Below, piece by piece: positions 12,701 through 21,700 of a stretch of 64,000 nt of DNA. Position numbers and translations under genes: made by a program. Under the pieces are notes generated by a model, which searched no databases, was not told the DNA's origin, and saw only the letters and a program-made list of their open reading frames with translations. The stretch is from Kineosporia aurantiaca JCM 3230 (GTDB taxonomy: Bacteria > Actinomycetota > Actinomycetes > Actinomycetales > Kineosporiaceae): assembly GCA_000719025.1 (NCBI GenBank), contig JODP01000011.1, forward strand, positions 1 through 64,000, read 5' to 3'. The first letter of the stretch is position 1. Every line of letters begins with the position of its first letter.

Positions 12701-15700
12701 AGGTGGCGATCCACTCCGAGCGTTTCGGCCGGGTCCGGCGGGTGGGGGCGACCAGCGACAAGCTGCACATCGAGAAGGTGCGCACGGCGATCGCCGGGTC
12801 CAGCGCCTCCGAGTCGCTGACCCAGAGCAGCGGGGTCGGGCTGAGCGTGGCGGCGGACGCGATCCCCCTTCCGGGTGCCTCCTTCGGGCCGGTCGGCCGG
12901 GCCCAGATCAGCACCAGCAAGACCGACACGGTGAGCGCGGGCCAGACCGGGCTGTGGGTGAACGTCGACCGCTACACCGGTCCGGCCACCGCCCAGCGGG
13001 TCGGCCTGCGGCACTGGGCCACCGTCTCGGTCGCCCGGCGGCCCGAGGCGGACCCCCGCACGACCGCCAAGGTCGACGCGAAGGCCCTGATCGTGCTGCC
13101 TCAGTCGGCCGCCTTCGCGCACGGCTTTCCGGTCGACCAGGCTGCCCTGGCCGACGGTTTCGAGGCGCGCAACGGCCGGATCGCCTTCGACCCGGAGGCG
13201 GTGCCCGAGCGGAAGGTCGATTCGAAGACCCGCAACCCGCAGGACGGCCGGGTCCGGCTGCCGGCCCACGTCCGGCAGAACCGGGGCCTGGGGACCGGTC
13301 TGCCCTCGGTCAGCGGCAAGACCGCGGCCGAGCTGCAGCAGCAACTGTCGCGCGAACTGATGCGGACCGGTTTCCTGCCCCCCAACCCGAAGCGTCCCTT
13401 CTCCGACAACCCGCCGGGCCGGCCCCGGGTGCTGCACAAGGGCTGGATGCGGCTGGCGGTGGACGACCGGGTCGAGAACGACCGCATGGTGAAGAAGTTC
13501 AGCTCGACCGACGCGCTGGACTCGCACTACGACCAGACCCACCAGGACGGCCTGCAGTTCACCGTGCGCGGGGTGGACCCGGCCGGTTTCACCCGCAGCG
13601 CCCGGGTGGTCATCAAGGCGGTGCAGGACCTCGACCCGGACGCCGACTACTACCAGCACACCACTCCGGACCTGCACAGCGTCAATCTGTCGATCGGGTC
13701 GACGAGTGCGGGCCACGGTGCCTCGGGCTCGAAGAAGTTCAGCGTCGGAGGGCGGTTCCAGGCCGGGATCGACCTGCTCCAGATGGTCGGGGGCGGGGTG
13801 GACCGGGAATGGACGAAGAGCGCCGGGCAGAGCGGCTCCTTCATCGGCAACCGGCCCGAACTGCTGGAGTACCCGGGCGACGTGGACGTTTTCAAGCTCC
13901 CCAGCCGGTACACGGCCACCATCGAGTACGACCATCTGCCCCCCGACGCCCAGGAGCACCTGCGCTCGCGGGCCGGTCAGATCGCCACCAAGTACGACCG
14001 TCTCGAGGCCAAGGCCCGGGCCAACACTCTGGCCAAGGCCCAGACGCCGGGACGGCCCGGGCCGTCCAAGGGCAAGGCGCCGGTCCCGACGCCCGCTCAG
14101 CAACGGGCCCAGAAACTGGCGGACGCGCACGCCCGGGTGGCCAGTCAGGCCCGGGCGACGGTGGCCACGAAGAAGCCGCTGACCTGGACCAGCGAGCCGG
14201 TGGAGAGCGAGGCCACGGTCTACCTCCTGCCCGGGATCGGGCTGGAGGAGTTCGACCCGGCCGACCCGGCGCTGCGGGACCTGCCGGCGACCAACCCCGC
14301 GGTGCTGGACCCGGCGCTGATCTACTACGTCGACACGCACGAACTGGACCCGATGGTCCGCGCCCTGTACCCGAAGCTGGGCGGGCCCGGGCGACCGAGC
14401 GATGACCAGGTGTCGAACCTGACCGGCAACGTGATGATCCGCTCGTTCCTGAAGGAGATCGTCCGGGACGAGTTCCAGACCGGGGCGTTGTTCGAGCCCG
14501 GCCTGGTCTCGCACACCAACGGTGGTCTGGGGATCAAGGGCGAGCTGGGCACCTCGCTGTTCGCCGGGGCCACCGAGGACCAGTTCACCGCCAGTCAGAT
14601 CCGGCTCTGGTTGTCCCAGGCCTCGCTGTCGGAGTCGCAGCAGAAGGACTGGGTGATCTCCGGAGGTCTGCGCGGCGGATCGGCGCTGAACGACGGCAGT
14701 GCGGTGGGCTCGGTCTCCGGAGAGATGGACGGGACCATCCGGTTCAGCAAGGGCAAGGGGACGTCGGTCTCGCGGACCGGCGGTAAGGAACTGCTACCGC
14801 TGAGCTTTCATCGCGCCTACTTCTTCGTCGCCCCGGTGACCCTCCAGGTCAACACGGTCGAGCAGGTGGACGGGAAACTGCGCTGGCGCCGGGTGCGGCC
14901 CGGGGCCGACACCCTCGGCCCGCGCACGATGATGTACCTCCTGCCGGAGCCCCGGGCACTCAGCGCCTACGGTCGTGACCAGGTGCCGATCGGGGTGGAC
15001 GAAGTACGCGACGCCGTGAAGCGCTGGTACGAAGGAAGTCTCACCGGCCTGAAGGACGGCGAGATCACCTCCGTGCTCGGCCGGCTGGAACGGGAGGCCG
15101 CCGAGCACCCGGACGCCGACGCGATCCGGTCCGAGGTGGCGCTCTACCGCACCAAGACGCACCTGGGCGGGCTGGACGCCCGGCTGGCCGCGATCGGCCG
15201 CACCGTCGAGGACCTGACCATCCCGGAGTACCTGACCCGGGAAGGGCAGAAGGCGCTCGGGCACCACGGCGTCGAGTCGATGACCATCCGGCCGTCCGGC
15301 TCGCAGGTCACGGACGGCCGTCCCACGGTGCCCCCGAAGCCGGTCCGGCCCCTCGACATCCTGCACCGGGCCGTCGAGGAGGTGGCTCCCGGCCTGATCG
15401 GCCTGCGCCGGCAGGACTGGCCGACCGACCGCGTCCCCGAGGTCTGGTACCGAACCCTGGCCGGCGACAAGCCGGTGATCGGCCGGCTCGCCAACGGCAT
15501 CGACTTCCTCAGCGGCCTGGTCTCCGGGGACCGGGAGCAGGGCATGCTGGACGATCTGCTGCACACCGAAGGCGTCTCGTTCTACCTGGTGAACCGGATG
15601 GGTGGGGTGGTCGCGGACGCGGTCGAGCTGAACCTGGGAATGAAACTGGTGTCCCGTCCGAAGGTCACCGGATACCAGGAGACGCACGGCATCGAGACCT

Positions 15701-18700
15701 ACGAGCACCAGTACGCCGGGGTCGGCGCCTCGACCTTCACCGGCACCTCCGGCGGCTTCACCGTGCCCAAGCTCGGGCTCGGGGGCGAGCACAACACCTC
15801 GGGAACCTCGGGCGGCGGCCAGCTCGACCTGGGCGCGGGCCGGCGGCGGGAGATCTCCCGGGGCGACCAGTTCACCCAGGAGCACACCGCCTACGACTGG
15901 AGCGGGCACTACGACCTGGAGACCGAGTTCCAGCTGACCACCCGGGTGCGCCGGCTGGACCTGGCCGGGCGCCCGCTCAACAACCTGGTGGCCGGCCTCT
16001 ACCGCAGCGCCCGGCACCTCGGCGCGGAGGTCACCACCACCTTCGACGGCACCCTGGTGATCCAGAAGCCGCGGTCGCTGGTCGAGGGACACCCGACCCG
16101 GACCCCGGCGGACCCGGAGGATCTGGCCAAGGTGCCGCGGCTGCCGGGGGACGCGTTCCTGAGCGCCGCCCTGCTCGACGAGGCGCTGCCGAAGTCCTGG
16201 GAACTGCTGGGCCGGATGTTCGGGGCCGAGGCCAACGACCGCAGCGTCCGCTCGTCGATCACCCTGCAGCAGCTGGAGTCCCGGGGGATGCTGCGCAATC
16301 ACCTGCTCGAGGCGGTCGGCGGCCGGTACCTGCTGGGCAAGGTCTTCGTGCCGGGCCGGGCCCACACCCGCGGTGACCTGTTCCTGACCGGCAATCTGCA
16401 CCACCTGGAGGTCGTCGAGGACGTGCCGGAGGGCACCGGTACCGGCCGCTACGCCAAGCACCAGATCGGCACCGCGGTCAACAGCACGGTGGACACCTGG
16501 CGGCCGGCCCTGACCGGCACGGTCGGGCAGACCGGCGACATCCTCAGCGTGCCGGCCGAGACGGTGCCGAGCCGCGACAACCCGGGTCTGGGCGGCGGGA
16601 GCGGCCCGGCCACGCTGACCGCTCCGGACCATTCGGACAAGCCCCAGCCGATCCTGGACGGATCCGGGGTGACCGGGGCCAACCTGCTCTGGGAACAGGG
16701 GGAGGGGGCGCGCAACGCCAACAACCACCGGGCCGAACAGCATCCGAAGCAGCAGGGTCCGGTGCAGCTGGTGAAGCTCACGTTCAAGGGCTTCGTCGAG
16801 GGCGAGGTCACCGAATACGGGATGCTGCAGACCATTCCGTCCGGCCGGTTCCGCTCGGACCCGATCCTGGGTGACGTGTACGTGGAACTGTTCCGGTCCG
16901 AGGTGGACGACCTGAAGCGGCGGATGTCGGTCGAGGCCCTCACGGACGCGCTGACCGCACCGGACGCGGCCCCGGCCCCGGCCCCGGCCTGGCCCCCGAC
17001 CCACGAGCACACCCCGCGCTACCACCTGGACGAGCTGATCGCCCGGGCCGCCACCCAGTACGACGACGACCTGAACCGGGCCCACGACGTGTCCCGGTAC
17101 CTGATCCAGCACGCCCGCACCCCGCACCTGGTGCTCACCTCCTCGGCCGCCCACCAGGCCCACAGCCGGTACCTCGCGGCGCACCGCTGGGCCGCCGGCC
17201 GGCTCTCCGAGGGCCGGCCCGACCAGGCCCGCTGGCTGCGGAACTTCCAGGACCGGTACGGCTGGAACCTCCAGCAGCAGATGCTCGGCGCGCGCCCGCC
17301 GTCCGCCGCCCTGATCACCGAACTGAACACCAGGACGTACGAACTGCTGCAACTGGTCGCCCAGGAGGTGCCCGGGGCGCGACCGCCGCGGCACCTGATC
17401 ACCGCCGGTGGCGATCCGCTCCGGATCGCCCGGGTGATTGCCCAGGACACCGCCCGGGCCGTCGACCTGACCTACACCGCGGCGGACGGGACCGTTACGC
17501 ATTACCGGATCGACAGTGCGGGCAAGGTTCTCGGCCCCGGAGCCCGGACCGCGGCCGGAAGCCCGGCCGCAGCGCAGCCGTCAGGCCTGGCGGTCCCCGG
17601 GATCGCTCGCCAGGGTTACCCGGCGCCGGCGGATCCGGTACCGGCTCCTTCGCGCCCGCTCGTGCCCTTGGAGGAGGAGAGCGAGGACGAACTCGAGTCC
17701 GAGGACGAGTCCGAACTCGAGTCCGAGGTCGAAGAGGAAGAGGAGACGGCGCTCCCGGTCCCGACCTTCGGATCCTGGGCCGTCGACCCGACCGACGTCC
17801 CGGCCGTGAACCCAGCCGTTGATCCGGCCGTCGATCCGACCGATGTCCCGGTGCCGGCGGTGCCGGCTGATCCGGGGGAGAGCGGGAGCAGCACTACCTC
17901 GCCGAGCAGTGACGACGCCCCCTGGGAACCGGCCCATTTCCGCGAGCTCGAGGCGGATGAGTACACCTCGCTCCAGGGCGTCCGGCACGGGCTCGAACAG
18001 GCCCGGCTGAGCGGCGATCAGGGGCGCATCGACCGCGCGCAACAGGATCTGGCTCGCGCTTATGAGAGCTATCTGAACGCCCTCGGGCCGATCATCCGGG
18101 ATCTGCGGGACGAGCGGGCCGCCCGAGAGGGCTATCACGACGCGGCGTTCGACACCACGCTCGAGGAGTTCCTGGACAAGCGTCTGGAGGGCTGGCGCTT
18201 CCTGGTGGAGAGCGTCCCGGCGGGTCAGCGCGTTTCGCTACCGCTCGGCTCCACGTTCTCATCGGGGGAGATCGCGCCGACCCGTGACCAGCTGGCCCAG
18301 CTGCCGGCGAACCGGCACCAGGACATCGACGTCGACGGCCCGGACGGTAGGCAGGCGTTGTCGGACTGGCTCATGCGCGGACTGAACGTGGGCCGGTTCC
18401 GGGCGCCCGCGCCGGTGAACTCCTCGGCAGATGCCGATCTTGAGCTGATGTCGTTGCCGGAGAACGCATCTCCGCTCACCGGGCACGCCCTGGGGCTGGT
18501 GACCCAGTCCCTGCTGACGGATCTGCGAGCGGCCCGGGACGCAGCGCAGGAGCACCGAGATGCTGTGCAGAACGACATCACTGAGCGCGAGACGGTGGCC
18601 CAGCAGTTCCCCGAGCTGTCCCGGCTGAACCCGGCCTGGCGTCGGGAGACCCAGCTGGATGTGGCACAGGCTCAGCTGGACAGCCGGAACCAGGTGCTCG

Positions 18701-21700
18701 AGAAAGCAGAAGGGCTGGCCGCGGGCGCAAACGTTGTGCCCGGGGCGGAAGCCGTCCCGCAGGTACCGACCGCGGGCGGACCGGTTCGGCTGGACGAGCG
18801 CTGGCAGCTCGACCGGCATCCGGAGACCGGTCTGGTTCTGGATTCGCCGGGGGTGGCGCCGGCCGCTCAGGAGGCGCTTCCGGAGGCCCGGGCTCTGGCG
18901 CAGGACCTGGCCACCCGCACCGGAACCCCGGTCACGGCGTTCGTCGACCTCGGCCAGGGGCGGGGTCCGGACTGGCTGACCTTCGCCCCGGACGGCTCCC
19001 GCCCCGAACTCACCGGCCGTCCGGACCCCGGCCCCGCGGGCCGCTCGCCGGGCCGGGCCCAGCTGGACCCGGACGGCTGGCCGGTCCCGGCCGGAGCCCG
19101 GGGCTTCCTGATCCAGCCCGGGCCGTCCGGCGCTCCGGAGGTGTTCTGGGCCGACCCCTCCGGGAAGCCGGCCGTACCCGACGGCCGTCAGCTTTCCGTG
19201 CGCCGGGAACTGGCCGCCTTCGTCCGGGCGAACCAGGACCGCCTGGACGGCGCCCGGCTGCTCGTCGCCGATCTTCCGGAGTTCTTCGCCGAGGGCCTCG
19301 CGGCCGAGTCCGGCCTGCGGCTGCACTTCAGCGCCGAGCCGCTGGTCCCGGCGCCCGGCGCAAAGGTCGTCGTCCAGTCCGTGCCGGGGACCGACGTCTT
19401 CCGGGGATGGCTGACGGCGACCCCGCAGCCGGTCGCCGACGCGTCCGGGCACCGCTCCGCGAACATCGAGTCCACCGGAGTGGCGGCGTATCCGCCGGTG
19501 TCCTGGGAGACCCGGCTGGCCGGCCGCCCGGTGCAACCGACCCTCGAGGTGACCGATACCCACGGGATCCGGCACGTCCTGCACGTCCGCCGGATCCCCG
19601 CCGGGGTACTGGTCTCCGACCGCCCGGGCGGCTCGTCCGCCGCGGACCGGATCACGCCGACCGCAGCCCGGCCGAAGGTCAGCTACGAGATCACCGATCC
19701 GATGCTGAACCAGCTGGCCCGGGGGATGCTGCCGCTGGCCGTCCCGGGCCTGGACCCGGACTCCCGGATCGACCTGGGCACCGACCGCCCGGTCCCGGAA
19801 TACTCCACGAGCGGGCGGCAGGTGTTCGGCGGCGGCCCGATCTTCCGGGTCCCGATCGCCCCGGCCGACGGCCCGGAACCGGAGATCAGCGACGAGCTGC
19901 GGGAGCGGACGCCGTTGCGCACGATCAGCACGCCGCATCTGTTCCGTTCCGACCCGGGGCCGCAGCCGCTGCGCTGGTGGGCCCAGGCCGAGGCGATGCT
20001 CGCCACCCCGGGGCCGGCCACCCGGGAGCAGATGCGGATCGCGACCCGGCTGGTAACCTCGATTCCCTTGCGGCTGCACGGGCTTTCGGGCCACGTCACC
20101 CGGACCGGCCACCCGGTGGCCGATCTGGCGGCCCAGCTGGAGGCGGCCCGCACCGTCTTCGGCCGGGACGCCCAGGAGCTGGTGAACCGGCTGGAGCGGG
20201 ACAGCCGGCTGGCCGAGAACTTCGGCTTCTACAACTCGCCCTCCTACCCGGCCCGGGTCTACGACCTCGCCGACGGAACCTCGGTGGTGGAGCTGAGCCC
20301 ACGCTTCCGGTATCAGCCGCACGACACGGTCACCCAGGCGCAACTGGACGAGGTGTGGGGCCGGGACCGGGCCGGCCTGGACCGGTTCTGGAACCGCACC
20401 GGCCCGGTGGTCCGCAACGGCCGGAAGTATCTCGTGCGGATGCGCCCGGTGCGGGTCACGGACGGTGGCCCGACCGACGATGTGATGCACGTGTGGCCAC
20501 CGGTCAGCCCGGACGGTGTCGTGCGCCGGCAGCAGGACGCCCGGAACATCCGGTCGGACGCGGCGGACCTGGTGATCCAGCACGAGCGCGGTCATCACGT
20601 GGGCCTTCCGGACCGCTACGACACCAGGTCCGGGCTGTCCTCGGACCCGCTGCGCCGGCCCGAGCTGCGGATCCGCCAGATCCCGGGTGCGGGCAAGCCG
20701 TCCCGGCTGGTCCGCAGCACCCCTACCTACCTGGACAGCCGGGGGAGCCTGATGCGCTCCGACGACGGCCACCCAACGCCCCGCGACCTGGTCACCGTGG
20801 TCGAGGCGGTGCTGGCCGGGAACCAGGAGCCGACTCCGGTCCTGAACCGGGCGCAGGAACAGTTCGAGCTGTCGGTCGCCCCGGTGATCACCCGCTACCA
20901 GGAGCTCGTGGACGGCAGCGGTCCGGACCGGCAGGCCGCGGCCGAGGCGCTGCACCAGGCCTGGCAGCAGCAGGTGCAGGTGCTGAAGGCGGCCGCGACC
21001 GAGCTGCGCGGACCGGACCCGCACGCCTCCGGCCCGGCCCGGGCCCTGGCCCGGGCGCAGGAACTGGAAAGGGTGGGGCTGGACCGGGAGTTCGCCGAGC
21101 AGCAGGTCCTGCGGTCCGCGGTGCTGGCCGGGCACCTCCGGATCCCCGAGCCCGGCGGCGGCACCCTGACGGCCGACGGCCGCGGGGGGTACACGATGGA
21201 GTGGTTCCCGGCCCGGTTCCAGCCGCTTCCGAGCGAGCTCGACACCCTGGCCGACGCTCTCGGCGTCCCAATCACCCTGAACTTCTTTCCGATTCCGGTC
21301 CTGCGCCACGGTCCGACCACGGCGGAGGGCATGCGGGTGCTCCCGGACGGCAACCCCGCGCCGGAACTCCTCGGGGTGCGGCCCGACCTGTTCGCCCCCG
21401 GGCGGCTCACCCCGGCACCCGGCCGCGACACCCTCTTCACCCTGGACGACGCCCGGGTCGAGGTGGTCGCCTCCGGCCTGATGGTGACCTTCCCGGACAG
21501 TCCGCATCCCGGGCTGGACCCCCGCCGGAAGCGGCCGATCCCCGGCCAGCTCGACATCCACGTGCCCGGGGTGGCCCGGCTCAGCCCGCCGCAGCTGCGG
21601 ACCCTGCGGACCCTCACCCAGAGCCTGACCGCCGACTTCCTCAAGGTGGCGGTCGTGCTCAGTGGCGACTACCAGAGTCGCGGCTCGGACTGGGCCAAGG

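Noticed and set aside
12282..14405. Long overlapping frames (700-1,600 residues) on both strands inside the giant gene
   Set aside because: They are Arg/Pro/Gly/Ala-rich by-products of GC-rich third positions, with no domains and no ribosome sites, and they mirror the two-copy repeat of the real gene.
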